Shown one piece after another: positions 1 to 8,141 of a stretch of 64,000 nt of DNA (the first letter of the stretch is position 1; every line of letters starts with the position of its first letter). The DNA lies in the NCBI GenBank assembly GCA_963728195.1, contig CAVSIX010000013.1, forward strand, positions 1-64,000. The letters are read 5' to 3'. The stretch comes from Sva-07 sp963728195 (lineage in GTDB: Bacteria > Actinomycetota > Acidimicrobiia > Acidimicrobiales > Ilumatobacteraceae). Made by a program: the position numbers and the translations under genes. The notes under the pieces were generated by a model. The model saw only the letters and a program-made list of their open reading frames with translations, did not search any database and was not told where the DNA came from.

Positions 1-36
1 AGGCTCCGCTCATCAGCGAAACCCCTGGTCACAGTG

Positions 37-111
37 TCGGGCTGGGGAGATTCGAACTCCCGACCTCTTGTCCCCCAGACAAGCGCGCTAACCAAGCTGC
101 GCCACAGCCCG
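37..111 (-). tRNA. tRNA-Pro (anticodon GGG)
   Basis: Read on the minus strand, the 75-nt sequence folds as a cloverleaf. The acceptor arm CGGGCTG pairs with CAGCCCG and is followed by discriminator A. The D-arm region is GCGCAGCTTGGTTAGCGCGC. The anticodon stem CTTGT/ACAAG encloses loop CTGGGGG, giving anticodon GGG. The T-loop is TTCGAAT. The 3' CCA is not encoded. The anticodon reads CCC/CCT proline codons, which suit a high-GC genome. Confidence 0.95.
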
Positions 112-170
112 TATGCATGTGGAGCGCAGACTCTATCGACTGCGCGGCGGAACTGGTGCCCGCATCGGGA

Positions 171-371
171 TCAGGTGAGGATCTGGATGAAACGCCAGCT
201 CAGGTAGACGACGAGCGTCGCCACCATCAGCTTGAAGTGCCATGGCGTCTTCTCGTCGTCCGCGTCGACCTCGGACGGCTCCTCGACGACTCGGCCGCAG
301 CTCGGACAGGTGCCGTCGTCGTTCATCGAGTTCGGCGTCCAGTACTTCGCGCACTCTTCACACCAGGGCAT
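171..371 (-). CDS. small zinc-ribbon protein with one C-terminal membrane helix
   Basis: A 66-residue protein. The first 35 residues hold two Cys pairs, CEEC near residue 4 and CPSC near residue 24, the layout of a zinc ribbon. An acidic stretch follows, then one hydrophobic helix near the C-terminus (LMVATLVVYLSW) that would anchor it in the membrane. The ATG at 371 is preceded by AAAGGGA, a usable ribosome site, and lies 28 nt after the der stop on the same strand, so co-transcription with der is likely. I recognise no characterised family. The compact Cys spacing and the position behind der suggest a real gene, and the role is unknown. Confidence 0.7.
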   Translation of the reverse strand: MPWCEECAKYWTPNSMNDDGTCPSCGRVVEEPSEVDADDEKTPWHFKLMVATLVVYLSWRFIQILT

Positions 372-399
372 CAGTATCCCTTTCCGTCCGTTTGCTGCG

Positions 400-1836
400 T
401 CACTGACGCTTGCGGACGCGCAGCTTGATCGCAGTCGATCCCAGGCCGAATTCTTCCCTGATCGTGCGCTCGATGTAGCGCAGGTAGTGCTGCGGGACGT
501 CGCGGTTGACGAACAGCGTGAACGTCGGCGGGTCGATGGCGCCCTGCACGGCGTAGAGGATCTTGGCCCCGCCACCGATCGGCTGACGCTGCTGGGCGGC
601 GGCGATCACCTTGTTGACGTCGCGCGTCGGCACCCGCGTGTGGTACTGCCCGATCGCTTCCTGCAACCGGGGGCGCAGCTTGTCGACGTTCTTGCCGGTG
701 AGTGCGGAGATCTTCAACACCGAGCTGTCGGCGACGAAGCCGAGCATGCGGGTGACCTCGCCCTGGATCTCGAGGCGCTCCTCGGTGCCCACGAGATCCC
801 ATTTGTTGAGGATCAGCACGATCGGGCAGCCGGCAGCATCGACACGTTCGGCGAGACGCTGGTCCTGGGCGGTCACGCCGACCGTGGCATCGATGACCAG
901 CAGTGCGACGTCGGCGTCGTCGATCGACCGCAGCGCCCGGACGAACGAGTAGTACTCCGCCGAGTCGTCGATACGACCCTTGCGCCGCATGCCGGCGGTG
1001 TCGATGAACACGATCGGGCCGTCGTCGGTGTCGACCAACGTGTCGATCGAGTCCCTCGTGGTCCCTGCGAGGTCGTGCACGACCGAGCGGTCTTCGCCGA
1101 CCAGACGGTTGAACAAGGTGCTCTTGCCGACGTTCGGGCGTCCGACGATGGCGACGCGCGGCACCGCCGCTTCCTGTTGGGCAGCTGCTGCCGCCTCGTC
1201 GTCGTCGACCGGCCGCCAGGGATCGATCGGCTTGTTCGCCGGCTGGCGCAGATGATCGGGGAACCGTTCGAGCACGATGTCGAGCAGGTCGCCGGCCCGG
1301 CGGCCGTGCAGTGCGCTCACCGGCACCGGTTCGCCGATGCCGAGGCTCATGAACTCCCACATCTCGTTCTCGCGCCGTTCGTTGTCGGCCTTGTTGGCGA
1401 CGACGACCACCTCGGTGCCCGACCGCCGGATCCAGTTCGCGATCTGCTGATCGTCGTCGGTGAGCCCGACCGAGGCGTCGACCACGAACAGCACCACGTC
1501 GGCATCCTTCACCGCCGCTTCGACCTGCCGGCTCACTTTGACGTCGAGATCGTCGCCACCGGGCATCCAGCCACCGGTGTCGACGACCCGGAACGGCACG
1601 TCGAGCCACTCGGCGTCGAGTTCCTTGCGGTCGCGGGTGATGCCCGGACGGTCTTCGACGATGGCCTGCTGGCTGCCGACGATGCGGTTGAACAGCGTGC
1701 TCTTGCCGACGTTGGGGCGTCCGATGATGACGACGGTCGCGACCTCACCGGCTTCGTCGGTGGCGGCATCGGCGCCGTCGCGGACCGCCTCTCCCCCGTT
1801 CTCGTCGGGTGATGGGTGGTGGTCGATGTCGGTCAC
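400..1836 (-). CDS. der: ribosome biogenesis GTPase Der (EngA)
   Basis: A 478-residue tandem GTPase needed for 50S ribosome maturation in the cytoplasm. Two complete G domains are visible. Each has a P-loop GRPNVGKST (near residues 39 and 232), a DTGG/DTAG G3 motif and an NKxD motif (NKAD near 148, NKWD in the second domain). The C-terminal part of about 110 residues fits the KH-like domain of EngA. About 30 extra acidic residues precede the first domain, as is common in actinobacteria. The start chosen is the GTG at 1836, which overlaps the stop of the upstream DUF512 gene (GTGA) and implies translational coupling. The length matches the family. Confidence 0.97.
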   Translation of the reverse strand: MTDIDHHPSPDENGGEAVRDGADAATDEAGEVATVVIIGRPNVGKSTLFNRIVGSQQAIVEDRPGITRDRKELDAEWLDVPFRVVDTGGWMPGGDDLDVKVSRQVEAAVKDADVVLFVVDASVGLTDDDQQIANWIRRSGTEVVVVANKADNERRENEMWEFMSLGIGEPVPVSALHGRRAGDLLDIVLERFPDHLRQPANKPIDPWRPVDDDEAAAAAQQEAAVPRVAIVGRPNVGKSTLFNRLVGEDRSVVHDLAGTTRDSIDTLVDTDDGPIVFIDTAGMRRKGRIDDSAEYYSFVRALRSIDDADVALLVIDATVGVTAQDQRLAERVDAAGCPIVLILNKWDLVGTEERLEIQGEVTRMLGFVADSSVLKISALTGKNVDKLRPRLQEAIGQYHTRVPTRDVNKVIAAAQQRQPIGGGAKILYAVQGAIDPPTFTLFVNRDVPQHYLRYIERTIREEFGLGSTAIKLRVRKRQ

Positions 1837-3314
1837 GCCGGCTCCAGTGCGGCACGGAGTGCGATGCCGTCGGTCTCGATGATCTCCACGACCCGGGGAA
1901 GGTCGCCGACTGTCAGTCCGTCGAGGAATCGTCCCTCGTCGGACAGGCACACGTCCGGCAGCAGGTAGCGATGCCCCTGCGGTTCGGCGGCGAGTGTGCG
2001 GCTGACGTCCTCGCCGGTCAACAGCCCGGTCACGCCGGTGTTGCCGCCGAAGAAGTCGTTGCGAACGGCGATCACCCTGACGTCGTCGCGTCCGAGCGAG
2101 TCGACGAGCGGTGAGATCACCGGTGCACCGAGCTCGCCGGTGAGGATGCCGACCGGTGCCGTCGGCCGTGGCCGCAGCGAGACGGTCGCCGTCGGCGCCG
2201 GAGCAGAGGTGCCGGTGCTGCACGGTGTACCGGTGCGCAGCCCGGTGTAGGCCGCTGGGTTCGGAGGGGCGTCGACCGCCGCGAAGAACCCGCGCCGGAC
2301 ACCGGTGGCCTCGTCGGTGCTTCCCGTGAACTCGGCCTCGAACGTGCGCGCCATGCCGATGCCGTCCTCGTGCATCGCGAAGCCGTCGTAGCGTTCGGCG
2401 GGCGGGAACGGTCGCTGCGCCATCAGGTAGTACTCGTCGGCCGCGTACACCATCCGTTTGCCGAGCGTGGCCTGGAACACGTCCTGCCAGTCGTCGACGA
2501 TGTCGACGACCGCCTGCGCCTCGGCGACGGTGTGCAGGCGCATCGTCGCTTCGGCGTTGAACTTCGAGATGCCCAGCGGCACGACGGCGACCGAGTCGAG
2601 TTCGGGAAAGCGATCCAGGATGCCGGCCATCGTGTCGGTGAGCACGGCGCCGTCGTTGACGCCCGGACACACGACGATCTGACCCCGCACGGTGATGTCG
2701 TGATCGAGCAGGGCTCGCAGCCAGCGCAGGCTCATCGCTCCGCGAGGATTCTTGAGCATGTGGCTGCGCACGTCGGGATCGGTGGCGTGGATGCTGACGT
2801 GCAGCGGCGAGAGCCGCTCGGTGACCACGCGCTCGAGATCGGCCTCGGTGAACCGGGTGAGCGTGGTGAAGTTGCCGTACAGGAACGACAGACGGTAGTC
2901 GTCGTCCTTCAGGTACAGGCTGCGGCGCATGCCCTTGGGCAACTGGTAGATGAAGCAGAACTCGCAGTGGTTGTCGCACGTGCGCACCCGGTCGAAGACG
3001 GCGCTCGACACGTCGACGCCGAGCGATTCGCCGGCGCGCTTCTCGATCGAGAACGCCAGGTCGAGGCCGCCGCGCTGCACGTCGAGTTCGACGTCGGCTT
3101 CGTCGGCGGCCATCTGCCACTCGATGATGTCGCGGGGTATCTCGCCGTTGATCCGCACGATCTCGTCGCCTGCCTGCACCCCCGCCAACGCTGCGGGCGA
3201 TCCGGCGCTGACCGCCACGACGACGGGCGCGAGCGATCGCGACGGCGTGGCGCGCTCGATGTCGCGCTCGCTGGCGCGTCGGACGTCGGCATCGACGTGG
3301 ACGGTGTCGGACAT
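1833..3314 (-). CDS. DUF512 family protein (PDZ plus radical-SAM-like Fe-S enzyme)
   Basis: A 493-residue protein. Residues about 28-90 resemble a PDZ module (AALAGVQAGDEIVRING). A CX3CX2C cluster motif follows at Cys113, Cys117 and Cys120, the spacing of radical SAM enzymes, and then a FIYQLPKGMR segment typical of the DUF512 family. The C-terminal part is the DUF512 domain proper. DUF512 proteins often lie beside der, but their substrate is not established. The gene overlaps der by 4 nt (GTGA). The ATG at 3314 has a TAGCCT -10-like box 9 nt upstream, suggesting an almost leaderless transcript that also carries der. The family is confidently recognised and the function is unknown. Confidence 0.9.
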   Translation of the reverse strand: MSDTVHVDADVRRASERDIERATPSRSLAPVVVAVSAGSPAALAGVQAGDEIVRINGEIPRDIIEWQMAADEADVELDVQRGGLDLAFSIEKRAGESLGVDVSSAVFDRVRTCDNHCEFCFIYQLPKGMRRSLYLKDDDYRLSFLYGNFTTLTRFTEADLERVVTERLSPLHVSIHATDPDVRSHMLKNPRGAMSLRWLRALLDHDITVRGQIVVCPGVNDGAVLTDTMAGILDRFPELDSVAVVPLGISKFNAEATMRLHTVAEAQAVVDIVDDWQDVFQATLGKRMVYAADEYYLMAQRPFPPAERYDGFAMHEDGIGMARTFEAEFTGSTDEATGVRRGFFAAVDAPPNPAAYTGLRTGTPCSTGTSAPAPTATVSLRPRPTAPVGILTGELGAPVISPLVDSLGRDDVRVIAVRNDFFGGNTGVTGLLTGEDVSRTLAAEPQGHRYLLPDVCLSDEGRFLDGLTVGDLPRVVEIIETDGIALRAALEPA

Positions 3315-3323
3315 GGGTTCGTC

Positions 3324-3329
3324 AGGCTA
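3324..3329 (-). promoter_or_regulatory. -10 box TAGCCT for the DUF512-der transcript
   Basis: TAGCCT on the minus strand ends 9 nt before the ATG at 3314, leaving almost no room for a 5' leader. It is back to back with the same hexamer serving ispH. Confidence 0.4.
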
Positions 3330-3347
3330 CCGGCGGGCGGTGTCGGG

Positions 3348-3353
3348 TAGCCT
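3348..3353 (+). promoter_or_regulatory. -10 box TAGCCT for ispH
   Basis: TAGCCT is followed by 8 nt and then the ATG of ispH, consistent with transcription starting at or next to the start codon. The GGGAGGGG between box and ATG is too close to act as a normally spaced ribosome site. Confidence 0.5.
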
Positions 3354-3361
3354 GGGAGGGG

Positions 3362-4420
3362 ATGTCCACCACCGCAACCGACTCCCGCGTCGAGCTGGTG
3401 CTGCTGGCGCAGCCTCGGGGATTCTGCGCCGGCGTCGAGATGGCGATCAAGGCGCTCGCCTGGATGGTGCGCACGTTCCCCGCTCCCGTCTACTGCTATC
3501 ACGAGATCGTCCACAACAAGCTCGTCGTCGATCGATTCGTCGACCAGGGCGTCGTGTTCGTCGACGACATCGCCGACGTGCCGGTCGGCAGCCCGATCAT
3601 GCTGTCCGCGCACGGATCGGCCCCCGAGGTCGTCGAGGCGGCCCGCAGCCGCGGTTCCTACGTCGTCGACTCCGTCTGTCCGCTCGTCACCAAGGTGCAC
3701 CACGAGGTGAAGGTGCGCGCCGGCAAGGGATACCGGATCGTCTACGTGGGCCACCAGGGTCACGAGGAGGCGATCGGCACGATGGCGGTGGCCCCTGACG
3801 CGATCGACCGGGTGGAATCGGTCGAGGAGGTCGATCGGCTCGAGCCGTCGGAGCAGCCGGTCGCACTGTTGGCCCAGACCACGTTGTCGCACCGCGACTG
3901 GGAGGGCGTCGCCGTGCGGGTCAAGGAGCGCTTCCCGGAGGTGTGGACACCGGGGCGCAGCGACCTGTGCTTCGCCACCACGAACCGCCAGGCCGCCTTG
4001 ATGGAGCTGGCACACCGGTGTGACGCCGTCGTCGTGATCGGTTCGGCGAACTCATCGAATACCCGGGCGCTCGAGCAGTTGGCCCGAGAAGAGGGGTGCG
4101 AGCGGGTGTACCGCATCAACTCGGTTGCCGAGCTGCCGTCGGATCTGAGCGGCATCGTCGGCGTGACCGCGGGTGCGTCGGCCCCCGAGGAACTCGTCGA
4201 GCAGGTGGTCGGCTTCCTGGCGCCGGTGCGCGGTGTCGAGTTGGTCGACGTCACCCTCGAAGACGAATACTTCCCGCCGCCGCGCAACATCCGCGACCTG
4301 CAGGTCGCCATCGAGACAGCGGCCACCGCACTGCTCGGCGGCAGCCTGCTCGACCGGCCCGGTATGGACGATCGAAGCCTCGGTGCCAGTGACGTCCTCG
4401 CCGGTCTGCCATCGGCGTGA
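3362..4420 (+). CDS. ispH: 4-hydroxy-3-methylbut-2-enyl diphosphate reductase
   Basis: A 352-residue [4Fe-4S] enzyme that makes IPP and DMAPP in the last step of the MEP isoprenoid pathway. The three cluster cysteines are present: Cys22 (GFCAGV), Cys106 (DSVCPLV) and Cys203 (DLCFATTNRQ). The catalytic Glu sits in GHEE near residue 135, and the AQTTLS and GSANSSNT substrate segments are intact. The gene is divergent from DUF512-der and convergent with the MFS gene. It would supply precursors for polyprenyl phosphates, including the lipid carrier used by the arabinan genes further along. The ATG is fixed by conserved N-terminal length and the close -10 box. Confidence 0.97.
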   Translation: MSTTATDSRVELVLLAQPRGFCAGVEMAIKALAWMVRTFPAPVYCYHEIVHNKLVVDRFVDQGVVFVDDIADVPVGSPIMLSAHGSAPEVVEAARSRGSYVVDSVCPLVTKVHHEVKVRAGKGYRIVYVGHQGHEEAIGTMAVAPDAIDRVESVEEVDRLEPSEQPVALLAQTTLSHRDWEGVAVRVKERFPEVWTPGRSDLCFATTNRQAALMELAHRCDAVVVIGSANSSNTRALEQLAREEGCERVYRINSVAELPSDLSGIVGVTAGASAPEELVEQVVGFLAPVRGVELVDVTLEDEYFPPPRNIRDLQVAIETAATALLGGSLLDRPGMDDRSLGASDVLAGLPSA

Positions 4421-4445
4421 TCAGACCGTCACGGCGCCGAGGAGG

Positions 4446-6077
4446 TCATGCGTCCTCGACGGCGGGCGTCCCGGGCGCAGCGGCGACGGCGTCGTCCTGC
4501 GCACGGTACGTACGCAGCAGTTCGAGTTCGGCATCCTTCTTCGGGAACAACCAGAAGATCAGCAGTGCGCCACCGGCGACGGTCACGATGCCGGCCAGGT
4601 ACGCCCAGTCTTGTCCGTCGACGAATGCCTGCTTGGCGCCGGCGACGATCTGATCGGCGTACCGGGGGTAGCGCTGGGCGGTCTGCGCGGCGCTGGCGAA
4701 CGACTTCGTCAGCTCGGCCTGGACGCTGTCGGTGACGCGTGCCTGCTCGGCGGTCGGCGCTCCGGCGATCGCCGAGTTGACCGCTGACGCATACCCGGCG
4801 GCGAGCAACGCACCGAAGAGCGACTGCAAGATGGCGCCGCCGAGGTCGCGCTGGAGGTCGGCGGTGCCCGACGCCATGCCGGCGCGCCGGACGGGGACGG
4901 CGCTGGTCAGCGAGTGCGACGACGGCGTTCCGGCGAAGCCGACGCCGGCGCCGACGAAGGCATAGCCGAGACCGATCGACCAGTACGACGTTCCCTCCCG
5001 CCACAGCACGAGCATCGTGACGAAGCCGGCCATCACGAACGAGTACCCCACCAGCAGTGCGAAGCGGGCGCCATTGACCTCGACGAGCTTGGCGGAGCGC
5101 GGCGCGCAGATGATCATCATCACCGCAGCCGGGAGGATCGCCAGGCCCGCTTCGACGGTCGAGTAGCCGAGAACGTTCTGGAGAAACTGCTGGCCGACGA
5201 ACATCGCACCCATGAGCGATCCGAACACGACGATGCCGGCGCATGCAGCGACCCAGAAGGTCCGCCTCCGAGCGACGTTCAGGTCGTAGAGCGGATTCTC
5301 CACCCGGCGTTGACGGATGACGAAGCCGACGAGTGACGCCGTGGCGACCAGGAACAGCCCGAGCACGAGCGTGCCCGCACCGGGCACCGGGATGAAGTTG
5401 ATGCCGAGGATGATCGAGCCGACCAGCACTGCGGACAGGACGCCGCCCAGGTTGTCGACGGGGTCGCTGGCTTCACCGACGTGCGCAGGGATCTCCTTCA
5501 GGACGAGCGGAAGGGCGACCACGATCAGCGGCAACGTCACCAGGAACACCGAACCCCACCAGACGCGCTCGAGGAGCACGCCGGCGATCAGCGGGCCCAG
5601 CGACGAGATCGCACCACCCGCCGCGGACCACAACGCGATCGACTTCGTCCGACCGGGGCCGGACCACAGGGCGGTGATCAACGACAAGGTGGTCGGATAC
5701 GCCATGCCGGCGGCGAGTCCTCCCACGATGCGCGCGACGATGAGCATCTCGATCGTCGGCGCCCATGCGGCGACCAGACAGGCCGGCAGCGAGAGCACCA
5801 CCCCGACCATGAGCATCATCTTGCGGCCGTAGCGGTCACCGACGGCGCCGAGCCACAACACCGAGGCGGCAAGTCCGAGCGAGTACCCGACGGCGACCAG
5901 GTTGAGCTGTGTCTGCGACGCGTCGAACGCAGCCCCGATACTCGGAAGGGCGACGTTGGCCACCGCCATCGGCAGGTTGGCGACCGCGGCGACCAGGATG
6001 AGGGTGCCGAGCACCACCTTCGCGTTGCCGGGTGACGTGCCCGAGGCCGCCGGCGGTGCGGTGGCCGTGGCGCTCAC
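4446..6077 (-). CDS. MFS transporter, DHA2/EmrB-QacA type (14 TM)
   Basis: A 543-residue integral membrane protein with many hydrophobic segments, consistent with the 14-helix DHA2 drug:proton antiporter family. The loop 2-3 motif GAVGDRYGRKMML is present near residue 80, and GLAAGMAYPTTLSLI resembles the family's motif C region. Such proteins export cationic or amphiphilic compounds using proton motive force. The start is a GTG at 6077. The gene is convergent with ispH (25 nt apart) and apparently monocistronic. About 200 nt of non-coding DNA with no clear promoter match lies upstream. The substrate cannot be predicted. Confidence 0.9.
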   Translation of the reverse strand: MSATATAPPAASGTSPGNAKVVLGTLILVAAVANLPMAVANVALPSIGAAFDASQTQLNLVAVGYSLGLAASVLWLGAVGDRYGRKMMLMVGVVLSLPACLVAAWAPTIEMLIVARIVGGLAAGMAYPTTLSLITALWSGPGRTKSIALWSAAGGAISSLGPLIAGVLLERVWWGSVFLVTLPLIVVALPLVLKEIPAHVGEASDPVDNLGGVLSAVLVGSIILGINFIPVPGAGTLVLGLFLVATASLVGFVIRQRRVENPLYDLNVARRRTFWVAACAGIVVFGSLMGAMFVGQQFLQNVLGYSTVEAGLAILPAAVMMIICAPRSAKLVEVNGARFALLVGYSFVMAGFVTMLVLWREGTSYWSIGLGYAFVGAGVGFAGTPSSHSLTSAVPVRRAGMASGTADLQRDLGGAILQSLFGALLAAGYASAVNSAIAGAPTAEQARVTDSVQAELTKSFASAAQTAQRYPRYADQIVAGAKQAFVDGQDWAYLAGIVTVAGGALLIFWLFPKKDAELELLRTYRAQDDAVAAAPGTPAVEDA

Positions 6078-6279
6078 CCGACGATCTCGTTCCGATGGTC
6101 AGAGGTGAGCAGGCCGGGGCCGCGCAGCTCACGCTGCGACGGTCGTTCGGACGTATCGAGGATCAACTGGCTGATCACGCTCGCGCACGGTACGCCGCCC
6201 GGTCGATGTCGGCATCGGCCAGATCGGATGAGATCCGCGGTTCGCCAGTTGACGGCCTCAGCGGCACATCACCGGCACA

Positions 6280-7491
6280 TCAGCTACGCGGCACCTCCGA
6301 CCACGGCCGGTCGCGGTCGACGCGGATGTCGCCGGGCAGGCCGAGGACGCGCTCGCCGAGGATGTTCTTCATCACCTCGGTCGTGCCACCCTCGATCGAG
6401 TTCGCCCGGCTGCGAAGGAACGCCTTCTGCAGCGTGTCGGCGCCCATCGCGGTCTCGGGCCGCACCATCTCGTAGCTGCCGTACAGCAAGCCGTCGGCGC
6501 CGAGCAGGTTGACGACCTCGTCGTAGATGTCCTTGTTGAGATCGGCCGACGCCATCTTGCCGATCGATCCTTCGGGCCCGGGATCGCCCATCTTGCGGTT
6601 CTGGTTGGCACGGATGTTGGTGAGGCGCAGCACCTCGGCTCGCGCCCACAGTTTCATCACATCGTCACGGGCGACGGGATCCTTGGCCGACTCGGGCAAC
6701 TGCTGCCACGTCTGCACGAGTGCCGAAATCGTCCCCGAGCCCTTGGCCGGGATCGAGCCACCGATCGACACCCGCTCGTTCATCAGCGTGGTCAACGACA
6801 CGCGCCAGCCGTCGCCGGGGCCGCCCAGCATCTCGGCGTCGGGGATCCGGGTGTCGGAGAAGAACACTTCGTTGAACTCGGCCTCGCCGGTCATCTGGCG
6901 CAAGGGCCGGATCTCGACGGTCGGATCCTCCATGTCGACGACGAATGCGGTCAGTCCCGCATGCTTCACTGCGTTGGGGTCGGTGCGCACGACCAGCAGC
7001 CCCCACTTCGACAGGTGGGCGAGCGTGGTCCACACCTTCTGGCCGTTGACGATCCACTCGTCGCCGTCCTTCACGCCCGTCGAGGAGAGCCCGGCGAAGT
7101 CCGATCCCGAGCCCGGTTCCGAGAAGAGCTGGCACCAGATTTCCTCGCCGGTGAACAGCGGGCGCAGGTAGCGCTGCTTCTGCTCCTCGCTCCCCCAGGC
7201 CACCACCGTCGGCCCGGTCATGCCATGGCCGATCGGATTGCGGTACATCGGATTCGGTGCGCCGGCGGCGTAGATGCGCTCGTTGATCAGCTTCTGCAGC
7301 TTCGGGTTCAGACCGAGGCCGCCGTGACCCTCGGGAAAGTGCACCCAGGCGAGTCCTCTGTCGAACTGCTCGCCCAGGAACACCTTGGGCTCGGTGCTCG
7401 GCGGTGGGAAGGACTCGAGGAGATCATCGACGAGCTCGTCGACGCGCTGTTCTTCGGCGGTCAGGTCGCCGCGGTGATCGGTCATCGTCAT
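6280..7491 (-). CDS. acyl-CoA dehydrogenase family protein
   Basis: A 403-residue flavoprotein of the acyl-CoA dehydrogenase fold, expected to oxidise an acyl-CoA thioester with FAD. The family pattern is seen: an N-terminal helical domain ending in HGGLGL, the middle beta domain with CQLFSEPGSGSD and GQKVWTTLAH (FAD and acyl-chain binding), and a C-terminal helical domain with GGTTEVMKNILGERVLGLP. The ATG at 7491 is chosen because a TACGGT -10-like box stands exactly 7 nt upstream. A second in-frame ATG is at 7485. It lies just downstream of the flavin reductase gene. The length is typical of actinobacterial FadE proteins, and the substrate is unknown. Confidence 0.93.
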   Translation of the reverse strand: MTMTDHRGDLTAEEQRVDELVDDLLESFPPPSTEPKVFLGEQFDRGLAWVHFPEGHGGLGLNPKLQKLINERIYAAGAPNPMYRNPIGHGMTGPTVVAWGSEEQKQRYLRPLFTGEEIWCQLFSEPGSGSDFAGLSSTGVKDGDEWIVNGQKVWTTLAHLSKWGLLVVRTDPNAVKHAGLTAFVVDMEDPTVEIRPLRQMTGEAEFNEVFFSDTRIPDAEMLGGPGDGWRVSLTTLMNERVSIGGSIPAKGSGTISALVQTWQQLPESAKDPVARDDVMKLWARAEVLRLTNIRANQNRKMGDPGPEGSIGKMASADLNKDIYDEVVNLLGADGLLYGSYEMVRPETAMGADTLQKAFLRSRANSIEGGTTEVMKNILGERVLGLPGDIRVDRDRPWSEVPRS

Positions 7492-7498
7492 GACGGGC

Positions 7499-7504
7499 AC
7501 CGTA
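7499..7504 (-). promoter_or_regulatory. -10 box TACGGT for the acyl-CoA dehydrogenase
   Basis: TACGGT on the minus strand is followed by 7 nt and then the ATG at 7491. It sits just upstream of (at lower coordinates than) the stop of the flavin reductase gene, so the dehydrogenase may have its own leaderless transcript. Confidence 0.45.
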
Positions 7505-7507
7505 GTT

Positions 7508-8062
7508 TCAGCCGTCGGCCGGAATCCTGTCGAGCAGCTGATCGCGGATGCTGACGCCGGGCTCACGTGCCTTCTCGCCGGTGACCCGCCATCCGAGCCG
7601 GCTCGAATACAGCAGCGGCGGCTCCTTCAACCGGCCGGGGTGCACCTCGACGACCCGTGCGAACAGCAGATCGTGATCCACCATCGTCAACCGGTCGAAC
7701 GTCTCGCAGTGCAACCACGCGATCGAGTTCGGCACCACGGGCAGCACGTGGTCACGTCCGGGCCAGTCCGTCAGGTACTCCTCGGCGACGTAGCGGAACT
7801 TTCGACCGGGATACGAGAAGTACTGGCCCTCGACGATCTGGTCGGCGGCGAGGATGCTCACGGCGAAGCGACCGGCCCGCGTCATCAGCGGATACGTGTC
7901 GTGCTTCGGCGACACGCTCGCCATCACGATCGGTTCGTCGAAGCTCACCTGCTCGAACCAGTGGCTCGTGTAGGCCCGGCGAATCTCGCCGTCGGAGGCG
8001 CCGATGACCTGCACGCCCTTGATCATCTGGCCCAGGCACTGCTTGACGTCGCGATCGATCAC
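7508..8062 (-). CDS. flavin reductase-like domain protein
   Basis: About 184 residues with the FMN-binding split-barrel fold of flavin reductases: VQVIGASDGE near the N-terminus, then FDEPIVMASVSPKHDTYPL, RAGRFAVSILA and a closing DHDLLFARVVEVH strand. Such proteins bind FMN or FAD and use NAD(P)H to supply reduced flavin to partner monooxygenases. The start is uncertain. GTG 8062 (VIDRDVKQ) fits the family best, and a longer reading begins at 8083. It lies 16 nt before the acyl-CoA dehydrogenase on the same strand. No partner oxygenase is adjacent. Confidence 0.8.
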   Translation of the reverse strand: MIDRDVKQCLGQMIKGVQVIGASDGEIRRAYTSHWFEQVSFDEPIVMASVSPKHDTYPLMTRAGRFAVSILAADQIVEGQYFSYPGRKFRYVAEEYLTDWPGRDHVLPVVPNSIAWLHCETFDRLTMVDHDLLFARVVEVHPGRLKEPPLLYSSRLGWRVTGEKAREPGVSIRDQLLDRIPADG

Positions 8063-8084
8063 CCCGCCAGTGTGGCGCCGCACC

Positions 8085-8123
8085 GATGAGCGAAGCGACC
8101 AGATGCCGTCCTTTCGCTCATCG
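8085..8123. repeat. perfect 11-bp inverted repeat (CGATGAGCGAA)
   Basis: Arms CGATGAGCGAA (8085-8095) and TTCGCTCATCG (8113-8123) are exact reverse complements around a 17-nt loop. It lies between the 3' end of the SirB1-like gene and the 5' end of the flavin reductase gene, both on the minus strand. It could be a terminator, although no T-tract follows, or an operator for the flavin reductase gene. Confidence 0.6.
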
Positions 8124-8141
8124 CTCGGACAATCGCTCCGG

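Noticed and set aside
1836..3120. In-frame extension of der upstream through the DUF512 gene (up to 906 residues)
   Set aside because: The extra N-terminal translation is Arg-rich shadow sequence. The GTG at 1836 with GTGA overlap gives the normal Der length.
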